Positions 42,407 to 49,589 of a DNA stretch of 64,000 nucleotides are shown here, one piece after another. The translations under genes and the position numbers were made by a program. The notes beneath the pieces were generated by a model, which saw only the letters and a program-made list of their open reading frames with translations, was not told the origin of the DNA and made no database searches. The DNA is taken from contig DATIBC010000041.1 in NCBI GenBank assembly GCA_035457725.1, positions 5,070 to 69,069 on the forward strand, written 5' to 3'. This DNA comes from DATFES01 sp035457725 (GTDB taxonomy: Bacteria > Pseudomonadota > Alphaproteobacteria > CACIAM-22H2). The number at the start of each line of letters is the position of its first letter. Position 1 is the stretch's first letter.

Positions 42407-43293
42407 CGTTGCATGCCCCATTTGCGAACCGTATGCGTCTCGACCGTGCGGAACACCACGCTTTCGACCAGCAGGCCGATGATGATCACCGCGGTAAGCC
42501 CGGCGAAGACATACGCCGTTTCGAGCTGATTGCGGTTCTCGAAGATGAACCAGCCAAGCCCGCCCGAGCGCGACGAGACTCCGAACACCAGTTCGGCGGC
42601 GATGAGCGTGCGCCAAGCGAACGCCCAACCGATCTTGAGGCCGGCGAGGATCGAGGGAAAGGCGGCCGGAATCAGGATTTGAGCCACGTAGCGAATCCCT
42701 CGCAAGCCGTAATTCTGCCCCGCCATGCGCTGCGCCTCGGCGACGGCGAGGAAACCGGTATGCGTGTTGAGCGCCACCGCCCAGAGCACCGAGTGGATGA
42801 TGACGAATACCAGGCTCGGGATGCCGAGGCCGAACCAAAGCAGCGCCAGCGGCAACAACGCAATCGCCGGCAACGGGTTGAACATCGCCGTCAGGGTCGA
42901 CAGAAGATCGGTGCCGATGCGCGTCGAGACGGCAAGCGCGGTGAACACCGCAGCGAGGAAGATCCCGGCCGCGTAGCCCATGGTGAGAACCTGGATCGAC
43001 GTCCACACGCGCTCGAGCAACGGCCCACGCACGCTGGCGTCCCACAGCGACCAGATGGTCTCGCTGAACGAAGGGAACATCAGCGGATTGTTGATCGACC
43101 GCGAATAGCTTTCCCACAGTATCGTCAACAGCACGAGAATGAACGCGCGCCGCACAGCGGTGATGTTGGTCAGCCGCTCCCACGCCGAAAGCGGCAGCTC
43201 GACGGCGGCGATATTGGCGGCACCGACATTTTCGCGGACGAATTCCGGCCGCACCGGCGGCGACGACCGGGCGGCGGCGCTTGCCTCAGCCAT
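42403..43293 (-). CDS. NitT/TauT-family ABC transporter permease
   Basis: Inner-membrane permease (296 aa) of a nitrate/sulfonate/taurine-type importer. About six hydrophobic helices are visible from residue ~40 on, and the cytoplasmic coupling loop reads EAQRMAGQNYGLRGIRYVAQ...LIPAAFPSILAGLKIG, matching the EAA motif. I chose the ATG that begins AEASAAARSSPP; it overlaps the ATPase gene by 8 bases. Its partners are the ATPase and binding protein immediately upstream. Family members often import sulfonates, which suits the suyAB context. Confidence 0.88.
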   Translation of the reverse strand: MAEASAAARSSPPVRPEFVRENVGAANIAAVELPLSAWERLTNITAVRRAFILVLLTILWESYSRSINNPLMFPSFSETIWSLWDASVRGPLLERVWTSIQVLTMGYAAGIFLAAVFTALAVSTRIGTDLLSTLTAMFNPLPAIALLPLALLWFGLGIPSLVFVIIHSVLWAVALNTHTGFLAVAEAQRMAGQNYGLRGIRYVAQILIPAAFPSILAGLKIGWAFAWRTLIAAELVFGVSSRSGGLGWFIFENRNQLETAYVFAGLTAVIIIGLLVESVVFRTVETHTVRKWGMQR

Positions 43294-44128
43294 GAACCTT
43301 CGACTCCTCTTCGATGCGCTCGGCGAACAGCATCGCGTGGATGCGGTTCTGGAGCGACATGAAACCCTCTCCTCCCTGCTGTGCATGGCCGAATTGATGC
43401 GCATTGAGCTCGGCACGCACGCGGCCTGGATGCGGACTCATCACAAGGATCCGCGACCCAATGACGATCGCCTCTTCGATCGAATGGGTGACGAACAAGA
43501 CGGTGAAGCGAATCTCGTCCCAAAGCTGCAGCAGCTCTTCCTGCATCTTGCGGCGCGTCAGTGCGTCGAGCGCCGCGAAGGGCTCGTCCATCAGCAGGAT
43601 ATCGGGTTCCATGGCCATGGCGCGCGCGATCGCCACGCGCTGCTTCATGCCCCCCGAGAGCATGTGCGGATGGATATCGGAGAACTGGGTGAGATTGACC
43701 TTGTCGATATACGTTCGCGCGCGGGCCTCGGCCTCGCGGCGCGGATATTTTCCCGAGACGAGCATCGGAAACATCACGTTCTGCTCGACCGTTTTCCACG
43801 GCAGGAGTTGGTCGAACTCCTGGAACACCATCATGCGATCGGGCCCCGGCCGTTCGACCGGACGCCCGGCGAGACGTATCGTGCCCTCGACCGGTTTCAT
43901 GAACCCGGCGACGCCCTTGAGCAGCGTCGACTTGCCGCAGCCGGACGGACCGAGAAGGACGAAACGGTCCGCAGGATGGACCCGGAAACTTACCCGGTAG
44001 GTCGCGGTGACGAGATGATCGCGGGTCTTGTACTGCAGTGTGACGCCGTCGACCTCGAGCAATGGCGCCGCGGAATCCGTCGCCGCCGCGCCATTGCCGC
44101 CCGTTCCCGTCGCACTGGCGTCGGCCAT
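43286..44128 (-). CDS. NitT/TauT-family ABC transporter ATPase
   Basis: ATPase (280 aa) of the importer, SsuB/TauB-like. Walker A GPSGCGKST, Q-loop MVFQEFDQLLPW, signature MLSGGMKQRVAIARAM, Walker B ILLMDEPFAALDA and switch VTHSIEEA are all present. The first ~25 residues are Ala/Gly/Thr-rich and poorly conserved. The ATG shares one base with the stop of the binding-protein gene (TGATG), and the 3' end overlaps the permease by 8 bases, so the three importer genes are translationally coupled. Confidence 0.92.
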   Translation of the reverse strand: MADASATGTGGNGAAATDSAAPLLEVDGVTLQYKTRDHLVTATYRVSFRVHPADRFVLLGPSGCGKSTLLKGVAGFMKPVEGTIRLAGRPVERPGPDRMMVFQEFDQLLPWKTVEQNVMFPMLVSGKYPRREAEARARTYIDKVNLTQFSDIHPHMLSGGMKQRVAIARAMAMEPDILLMDEPFAALDALTRRKMQEELLQLWDEIRFTVLFVTHSIEEAIVIGSRILVMSPHPGRVRAELNAHQFGHAQQGGEGFMSLQNRIHAMLFAERIEEESKVHG

Positions 44129-45150
44129 CAGCTGCCCAGTTTTTCGTGAACCTCGGGGAAGAACAAATCCTTCCACGAGTCCGGCTTGACCTTGATCGAA
44201 CCGACCCTGGACATGAACTCGACGTATTTCATGACGTTGTTCGGCGTGAGTGTGAAAACATTTTCGGGGTCCTTGAGGATCTTCTCGACGAACTGCACCG
44301 GCAGCCTTGAATTCTCGGCCTTGACCCAAAGCTCCGCCGCGCGTCTCCGGTCGGAGTTGATGAAGATCATGGCCTCTTCGAGCGCGTCGAGAACCGCGCG
44401 ATAGGTGCGCGGGTTCTCGTCGTGGAATTTCTGCGTCGTCCAGACCAGGTTGAACGTCGCCGGTCCGCCGAGCACCTCATAGGAGCTGACTACGCGGCGG
44501 ACGCGCTGGTCCTCGAGTTGCTGATACTGGAAGGGGGCGCTGGAAAAGTGCGCCGTGATCTCCGAGCGCCCCGACATCATCGCGCTCATCCCGTCGGGAT
44601 GCGCCATCGACACGGTGAGTTTGTCGAGCACGTCGTGCTTGCCTGGCCCGAATTCCTTCTCGGCCGCCATCTGCAGCGTCACGGCCTGGATCGATACCTT
44701 GACGGCGGGAAGCGCGATACGATCCTTGTCGGTGAAATCCTTGAGCGATGTCACGTCGGGATTGATCGTGTTGAGGTAAATCGGCATCGAGTTGATCGCC
44801 GAAATCGCCTTGACGTTGAGGTTGCCCTTGGTGCGCGCCCAGATCGTCACCAGCGGCCCGACGCCGCCCGCGGCGACGTCGAGGCTGCCGGACAGCAGCG
44901 CATCGTTCATCGGAGCGCCGGCCGAGAGCCGGCTCCACTCGACTTTGATGTCGCCAAGTCCCGACGATTTTGCGTGCTTCTCGATGAGCTTCCGCTCCTC
45001 GATCACCGTCAACGGCAGGTAGCTGACGCCGAACTGCTTGGCGATGCGGAGTTCCTTCGTCTCCTGCGCGGCGGCTTGACCGACGGTGAACGCGAGCGCC
45101 AAGACGCCGCCCGAAAGCGCAACAGCGCGAAGGGTCCGAAGCAATGTCAT
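44128..45150 (-). CDS. NitT/TauT-family periplasmic substrate-binding protein
   Basis: Periplasmic receptor (340 aa) with a signal peptide cleaved near GQAAAQ. The mature part has the SsuA/TauA-like bilobal fold: IAKQFGVSYLPLTVIEE, DALLSGSLDVAAGGVGPL, INSMPIYLN, LPAVKVSIQAVTLQMAAE. GGGAGG about 10 bases before the ATG is a strong ribosome-binding site. A 93-base space upstream contains TTGCAC and TAGACT boxes ~15 bases apart that could be a weak internal promoter. Ligand specificity cannot be read from sequence; sulfonates, aromatics and dicarboxylates are all known in the family. Confidence 0.88.
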   Translation of the reverse strand: MTLLRTLRAVALSGGVLALAFTVGQAAAQETKELRIAKQFGVSYLPLTVIEERKLIEKHAKSSGLGDIKVEWSRLSAGAPMNDALLSGSLDVAAGGVGPLVTIWARTKGNLNVKAISAINSMPIYLNTINPDVTSLKDFTDKDRIALPAVKVSIQAVTLQMAAEKEFGPGKHDVLDKLTVSMAHPDGMSAMMSGRSEITAHFSSAPFQYQQLEDQRVRRVVSSYEVLGGPATFNLVWTTQKFHDENPRTYRAVLDALEEAMIFINSDRRRAAELWVKAENSRLPVQFVEKILKDPENVFTLTPNNVMKYVEFMSRVGSIKVKPDSWKDLFFPEVHEKLGS

Positions 45151-45243
45151 CGTCGATGTCCTCCCTTTGAACTTTATTCCGTCAGCCGTGCGACCGACTA
45201 TCCAAGCCGAAGTCTAGCACGCTCGCCGGCCGTGCAAACCACC

Positions 45244-45969
45244 TCAGATGACCAGGGCGACGCCCGAGAACATGAGCAACCACAAGACGATGCGGCGGAA
45301 TTGCGCGTCGTCGACGCGGGCATAGGCCCGCGTGCCCAGCCACAGGCCGAGAGCCAGCGCCGGCAGGGTCGGGAGGAACAGCCATGCGGCCTCGCGCGTC
45401 ACGCCGCCGGTGCCACCGAGCCAGGCAAGCGCCAGGAACTGCATCGCCACGATGTAAGGCTGGTAGACGCCGCGCTGCTCGTCCTTGGGCCAGCCCCGCA
45501 GTCCGCACCAGATCGTCGGGATCGCACCGGACAGTCCGGCGAGCCCACCCATTAGCCCGCCGACAAGGCCGATCGCGCCGTCGGCCGCACGACCTCCAAA
45601 ATCCAGCGGCGCCGGCTGCGGCCGCAGCAGCATGTAGCCGCTATAGGCGACCAGGAACACACCGACGCCGAAACGGAACGCCCCGGGATCGGCGATGCGC
45701 AACAGCTCGACCCCGAACGGCACGCCGAGCGCGCCGCCAACCAAAAACGGCCATAACCGGCGCCAGCGAATAGCGTGGCGGAGCGCCGGCAAAGTAGCGA
45801 ATTGCGACAGGATACTGCCGGCAAGAATGACCGGCACCGCCTCGATCGGCGGCAGGACGTTGAGCAGCACTCCCGAGGCGACGAGGGCGAACGCGAAGCC
45901 GGCAAGGCCCGAGGCGAACGCGGCGAGGAAAGCGCCGACAGCGATCGCCAGTCCCACGGCAAGCGTCAC
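45244..45969 (-). CDS. TSUP/TauE-type sulfite exporter candidate
   Basis: A 241-aa integral membrane protein with about eight hydrophobic segments of the TSUP (TauE/SafE) family. The paired motifs GFAFALVASGVLLNVLPP and GGLMGGLAGLSGAIPTIW are the two family repeats. Several TauE-type members export sulfite released from sulfonate desulfonation. The GTG start overlaps the stop of a membrane-anchor gene by 4 bases. Placed in one gene set with suyAB and a NitT/TauT importer, sulfite export is the natural reading, though other anions or no transport role cannot be ruled out. Confidence 0.8.
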   Translation of the reverse strand: MTLAVGLAIAVGAFLAAFASGLAGFAFALVASGVLLNVLPPIEAVPVILAGSILSQFATLPALRHAIRWRRLWPFLVGGALGVPFGVELLRIADPGAFRFGVGVFLVAYSGYMLLRPQPAPLDFGGRAADGAIGLVGGLMGGLAGLSGAIPTIWCGLRGWPKDEQRGVYQPYIVAMQFLALAWLGGTGGVTREAAWLFLPTLPALALGLWLGTRAYARVDDAQFRRIVLWLLMFSGVALVI

Positions 45970-46346
45970 GCGGGGCTCGTCAGGTTGAGGAGAAACAGAA
46001 GGCCGACGGCGACGCCGAATCCCATGGCAAGCGCCGCCATCGTTTTTTGCCAATCCCGCCAGGCGAGGAACTCGATGGCCAATACGCGGAGTCCGCCGGC
46101 GAGATGGACGGCAAGGAGGATCACCAACCCGGTCTCGATGAGTTTGACCAGCGGCCGTTCCGACCAGCGAAGAAAGCCGTCAAGCGCCGCCTCCCCCTGC
46201 AGTGCCTGGCCAAGCGCCCAAAAATGCGCCGGCAGAAAAAAGGCGAGAAGCACTCCTGACATACGATGCACCAAGAATGCGACATAGTTTGCGTGCGCGC
46301 GGCCACGCCACGCCGACACGACGTGTCCGGCTTTCACAGCTTTCAT
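45966..46346 (-). CDS. Succinate dehydrogenase/fumarate reductase membrane anchor, SdhC-like
   Basis: A 126-aa protein with three hydrophobic helices. It carries the cytochrome b556-type signature HANYVAFLVHRMSGVLLAFF, followed by PAHFWALG with a His that could ligate heme, and LLAVHLAGGLRVLAIE. It anchors a quinone-reactive Sdh-like complex to the inner membrane. The ATG overlaps the previous anchor gene by 4 bases. Together with that gene it supplies two anchor subunits, so the complex can pass electrons to the quinone pool. Confidence 0.8.
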   Translation of the reverse strand: MKAVKAGHVVSAWRGRAHANYVAFLVHRMSGVLLAFFLPAHFWALGQALQGEAALDGFLRWSERPLVKLIETGLVILLAVHLAGGLRVLAIEFLAWRDWQKTMAALAMGFGVAVGLLFLLNLTSPA

Positions 46347-46696
46347 GAGAAGAGTCCGCCGACGGCGCGCCAGCCGAGCCAAGCGAGCGATAGCGCCGTG
46401 GCCAGGGTCGCGACGTCGAGCGAACGTCCGCGCCAGAGGGTCATTTCGCGAACGATGGCGCGCAGCCCCAATGGCGCGTGGATCGCCACCGCGAGCACGA
46501 AGATCGAATAGAAAGCGAGCCAGCCAAAGCTACCGCGCGTGCGGCCGAGAATCTCCGCGGCGCTGAGGCCCCCGCGCACCGCGAGTACGACGGTCGCCAG
46601 ATGAACCACGACGCAAACCGCCAACACCAGCGCGCTCGCCCGCTGCCCGAGCCACAGCCAAGTTTCGTGCTTTACCGAGACGTCGGTCGAGCGCAT
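46343..46696 (-). CDS. Second Sdh-like membrane anchor subunit
   Basis: A 117-aa protein with three predicted transmembrane helices (ASALVLAVCVVVHLATVVLA, WLAFYSIFVLAVAIHAPLGL, LATALSLAWLGWRAVGGLF). The His residues in VVVHLA and VAIHAPLGLRAI are candidate heme ligands, as in SdhC/SdhD pairs. The opening HETWLWLGQRASA is similar to FrdC/SdhC-type anchors. It starts 11 bases after the iron-sulfur subunit gene and overlaps the other anchor by 4 bases. I chose the ATG at 46696; upstream extension overlaps the iron-sulfur gene. Confidence 0.72.
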   Translation of the reverse strand: MRSTDVSVKHETWLWLGQRASALVLAVCVVVHLATVVLAVRGGLSAAEILGRTRGSFGWLAFYSIFVLAVAIHAPLGLRAIVREMTLWRGRSLDVATLATALSLAWLGWRAVGGLFS

Positions 46697-46707
46697 CGCA
46701 TGGGCTT

Positions 46708-47430
46708 CTACAGCGCGCCCTTGATCGCCGCACGCGCCACTCGGCGCTTCAAGCCGGCGATCGAAGCCGTAGGATTGAGCTGCTTCGGGCAGTATTCGCG
46801 GCACCCCTGCTGACTGTGGCAAGCATGACAACCGGCGTCGCCTGCGACCGCGCCGAGGCGTTCGGCTTGCGCTCCATCGCGAACGTCGTTGACCAGCGTC
46901 CATGCGCGATTGAGCGCGGCCGGTCCCAGGTAATCGGCATTCCAGCGCACGACATCACATGCCGCGTAGCAGACGCCGCAGCCGATGCATTCGATCGCCG
47001 CATCAGCGGCGGCGCGGTCGTTGGCCGATGGCGGCACCAAGGCGAAGTCGTCCGATCGCGATGCGGCGGGTGAGAAAACCCCCTTGGCGCGCGTCCATTT
47101 CTCGAAGAATTCGGTCATGTCGCAGACGAGATCCTTGATCACCGGAAAATTCCGCAATGGCGCCACGGTCAGCCGGCCGCCCCGTGTCGCCTTGTCGACA
47201 TGGGTGCGGCAAGTCCAACGCGGCCGCCCGTTGACGGTCATGGCGCATGATCCGCACATGCCGACCCGGCAAGCGAAGCGATAGCTCAGCGTGCGATCGA
47301 GATGCCGTTGGACCCAGGTGACCACGTCGAGCACTGTCTGGCTTGGCCGCCGCGGCACCACGTACTCGACGAATCGGCCTTCGCTACCGCCTCGCCAGAC
47401 CGACACCTGCAATGTCGCTTGCGCGCTCAA
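46708..47430 (-). CDS. Sdh/Frd-like iron-sulfur subunit
   Basis: Electron-transfer subunit (240 aa) of the Sdh-like complex. The [2Fe-2S] domain has CRVGMCGSCAMTVNG plus a later Cys in WTCRTH. The second domain has CIGCGVCYAACDVV and CHACHSQQGCREYCPKQLNP, ligands for the [4Fe-4S] and [3Fe-4S] clusters. The best start is TTG at 47430 with AGGAGG only a few bases upstream; this close spacing makes the exact start uncertain. It precedes the two anchor genes, while its flavoprotein partner is encoded about 6 kb downstream. Confidence 0.87.
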   Translation of the reverse strand: MSAQATLQVSVWRGGSEGRFVEYVVPRRPSQTVLDVVTWVQRHLDRTLSYRFACRVGMCGSCAMTVNGRPRWTCRTHVDKATRGGRLTVAPLRNFPVIKDLVCDMTEFFEKWTRAKGVFSPAASRSDDFALVPPSANDRAAADAAIECIGCGVCYAACDVVRWNADYLGPAALNRAWTLVNDVRDGAQAERLGAVAGDAGCHACHSQQGCREYCPKQLNPTASIAGLKRRVARAAIKGAL

Positions 47431-47476
47431 GCGCCTCCTCGCGCGGTTATCTCGCCTTGCCTCCCAACCTGGAAAA

Positions 47477-48676
47477 TCAGGCGCTCTGGAAGAGCTTGGT
47501 CAGCACGAACTCGCGATGGCCAAGCGCCTCGGCGGCGGTCAGCCGGCCGTTGCATGTGCGGATCATGATGTCGATCAGCCGGTCTCCGGCCTCGTCCAGC
47601 GTCATTTCGCGCCGCAGTATCCCTGAGACGTCGAGGTCGATGTGCTCGCTCATCTCGCGTGCGGTTTTCGGATTGGCGGTCAGCTTGATCACGGGTTCGA
47701 TCGGATTGCCGATCACGTTGCCCTGTCCGGTCGGGAAGAGGTGGACGACGAATCCCGCCGCGGCCTGCAGGGTCACGCACTCTGCAGCGGCGGAAGACGT
47801 GTCCATGAAGTAAAGGCCGGGCCCCTTGCCGGGCGATTGCGCCGGCTTGAGGACGTCGATGTATTTCGTTTTCTTGCCGATCTTGGCCAGGTTGCCGAAC
47901 GCCTTTTCCTCGATGGTCGTAAGGCCGCCGGCGATGTTGCCCTTGGTCGGCTGCGATTCCGAAAGATCGTTGGTCTTGTGCCGCTCGATCATTGCGTTGT
48001 AGGCCCGCCATGTGGCGAGGAACTTCTCGCCAATATCCTTGGTTATGCCGCGGCTGGCGCAGACCTTCTCGGCGCCGGTAATCTCGGAAGTTTCGCCAAA
48101 ACAGGTGGTGGCGCCGAGCGGATCGATCTTGTCGATGAGATCGCCGACCGTCGGGCACGAGGCGAGACCCGAGGTGGTGTCGCTTTCGCCGCATTTCGTC
48201 GAAACCCACAGCTCGTCGATGCGGCACGGCTCGCGCTGCAACTCGCTCGCCCAATGTAGAAAATCCTTCGCCGCGCGCGAGGCGTCGGCGATCGTCTTGA
48301 GATCGCCCTTGCCCTCGATGGCGAACCCTGCCACCGGCTTGCCGGTCTTCTTAATTCCATCGACGACGCGGCCCGTCCAGCCCGGCTCGATGCCGATAAC
48401 GACGCACGCGGCGACGTTCGGGCTAGCGCCGGTGCCGATGAGCGTGCGGAAATGAAGTTCGAGGTCCTCGCCGAATTGCAGTCGACCGTAAGCATGCGGC
48501 AGCGCCAGGACGCCCTTGATATTGTTGCCCACGGCCTCGGCGGCGGCGTTCGACAGATCGTCGAGCGGCAGGACGATCACGTGATTGCGCACGCCGACGC
48601 GGCCGTTGGCGCGCCGGTATCCTTGGAAAGCAAGGTCGCGGCCGTTCGCGCGACGCTTGGCAGGCGCTTTCGCCAT
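47477..48676 (-). CDS. suyB: (R)-Sulfolactate sulfo-lyase large subunit SuyB (UxaA family)
   Basis: Large subunit of a lyase that eliminates sulfite from 3-sulfolactate to give pyruvate. The 399-aa sequence belongs to the altronate/galactarate dehydratase (UxaA) family and reads like SuyB: GRVGVRNHVIVLPLDDLSNA, LPHAYGRLQFGEDLELHF, WVSTKCGESDTTSG, SQPTKGNIAGGLTTIEEKA, HLFPTGQGNVIGNP. I chose the ATG preceded by AAAGGTGG; a GTG nine bases upstream also fits. It begins 2 bases after suyA. Activity on a C4 homologue (3-sulfomalate) is chemically plausible but inferred. Confidence 0.85.
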   Translation of the reverse strand: MAKAPAKRRANGRDLAFQGYRRANGRVGVRNHVIVLPLDDLSNAAAEAVGNNIKGVLALPHAYGRLQFGEDLELHFRTLIGTGASPNVAACVVIGIEPGWTGRVVDGIKKTGKPVAGFAIEGKGDLKTIADASRAAKDFLHWASELQREPCRIDELWVSTKCGESDTTSGLASCPTVGDLIDKIDPLGATTCFGETSEITGAEKVCASRGITKDIGEKFLATWRAYNAMIERHKTNDLSESQPTKGNIAGGLTTIEEKAFGNLAKIGKKTKYIDVLKPAQSPGKGPGLYFMDTSSAAAECVTLQAAAGFVVHLFPTGQGNVIGNPIEPVIKLTANPKTAREMSEHIDLDVSGILRREMTLDEAGDRLIDIMIRTCNGRLTAAEALGHREFVLTKLFQSA

Positions 48677-48678
48677 GG

Positions 48679-48963
48679 CTACCACCTTTTGGTCTTGACG
48701 TTGTGGACGTGGGCATGCCGGCCCTTGCCGATCGCCGATACGGCGCGGCCGATGTCGTGACCGTACTTGAGCAGCGTCTCGCCCTTCTTGATCTCCTTGA
48801 GGGCGATTTTGTGGCCGAGCGGAATCGCGTCCAGCGCCTTGAGCCTCACGGTGGAATCGCCCTCCATCACCCAGCCGGTGAGCGCGTCGCCGGGCTTTAT
48901 GCCTTCGACGACGACCACGCCCACTGTGTCGGCTTTGTCGTGCACGATAAAATGAGTGGTCAT
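48679..48963 (-). CDS. suyA: (R)-Sulfolactate sulfo-lyase small subunit SuyA (SAF domain)
   Basis: The 94-aa SAF-domain partner of SuyB, first gene of the sulfonate operon. It reads VHDKADTVGVVVVEGIKPGD, IPLGHKIALKEIKKGETLLK and ends HAHVHNVKTKRW, all characteristic of SuyA and the N-terminal half of UxaA-type dehydratases. I chose the ATG at 48963, which has GGGAGAG just upstream; the frame is open further but over the intergenic region. The 134 bases between it and the divergent gene at 49098 must hold the operon promoter. No regulator gene is adjacent. Confidence 0.85.
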   Translation of the reverse strand: MTTHFIVHDKADTVGVVVVEGIKPGDALTGWVMEGDSTVRLKALDAIPLGHKIALKEIKKGETLLKYGHDIGRAVSAIGKGRHAHVHNVKTKRW

Positions 48964-49097
48964 CTTCTCTCCCGAATCATCCTCGAGACCACGGCCGTCG
49001 CATCCTGGCGCCGCCAGCTCGCTTAACCGGCGCGGCCAGGACGCAATCATGTAATATTCCGCCGGCGCGTCCAAGGCCACGAATTTCGAGATCGTCG

Positions 49098-49517
49098 ATG
49101 CACAGCATATTCGTCTACGGCACGCTCAAGCGCGGTTTTCCCAACCACACGGCCATCAAGAAAACGCAGGCTTTCATCGGGCGTTTCCAGACCTGCGAGC
49201 GGTACGAGCTGGTGCTCACCGCCCCATGGTACTCGCCGGTCATGATCGACGAGCGCGGAGCAGGACACAACGTGGTGGGGGAGGTGTTCGCCGCCGATGC
49301 CGAGGCGCTCGCCGAGTTGGACCGGCTCGAAGGGACGCACTTGCCGACCGGTTATCGTCGCATCGAGGTGCAGGTGCAGAATATCGACACTGGCGCGATG
49401 ATCGTGGCCTGGGTCTACGTCAAGAGTCGGCTGCTAATCGACCAGGTCGTTTCGGCGCCGATGGCCGAATATTCGATCGATCCTCGTTATGTACCCCCCT
49501 CGCGACGCAGTATCTGA
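49098..49517 (+). CDS. Gamma-glutamylcyclotransferase-like (AIG2/GGACT) protein
   Basis: A 139-aa protein of the AIG2/gamma-glutamylcyclotransferase fold. The substrate-binding loop FVYGTLKRGFPN is at the N-terminus and the catalytic-acid region reads ALAELDRLEGTHLPTGYRR, as in gamma-glutamylamine cyclotransferases. These release 5-oxoproline from gamma-glutamyl compounds. It is divergent from suyA and 72 bases before a gamma-glutamyltransferase-family gene, so a shared gamma-glutamyl role is possible. Confidence 0.82.
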   Translation: MHSIFVYGTLKRGFPNHTAIKKTQAFIGRFQTCERYELVLTAPWYSPVMIDERGAGHNVVGEVFAADAEALAELDRLEGTHLPTGYRRIEVQVQNIDTGAMIVAWVYVKSRLLIDQVVSAPMAEYSIDPRYVPPSRRSI

Positions 49518-49589
49518 ATGGGTTGCCGCGCCTCGGCGGCGCGGCCTATAGTCCTGCCCGCCCGTCAACCGCCACGGATCCGCCACCAC

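Noticed and set aside
39180..47430. The Sdh-like and fumarase genes as the housekeeping TCA enzymes
   Set aside because: The complex is split, interleaved with a sulfonate-type importer and sulfite exporter, and lacks the flavinylation His. I cannot exclude it fully without the rest of the genome.
47477..48676. Altronate or galactarate dehydratase as the product of the UxaA-family gene
   Set aside because: The split small/large subunit arrangement, the specific sequence blocks and the neighbouring TSUP, SlcC and ComC genes fit SuyAB better; no hexuronate genes are near.
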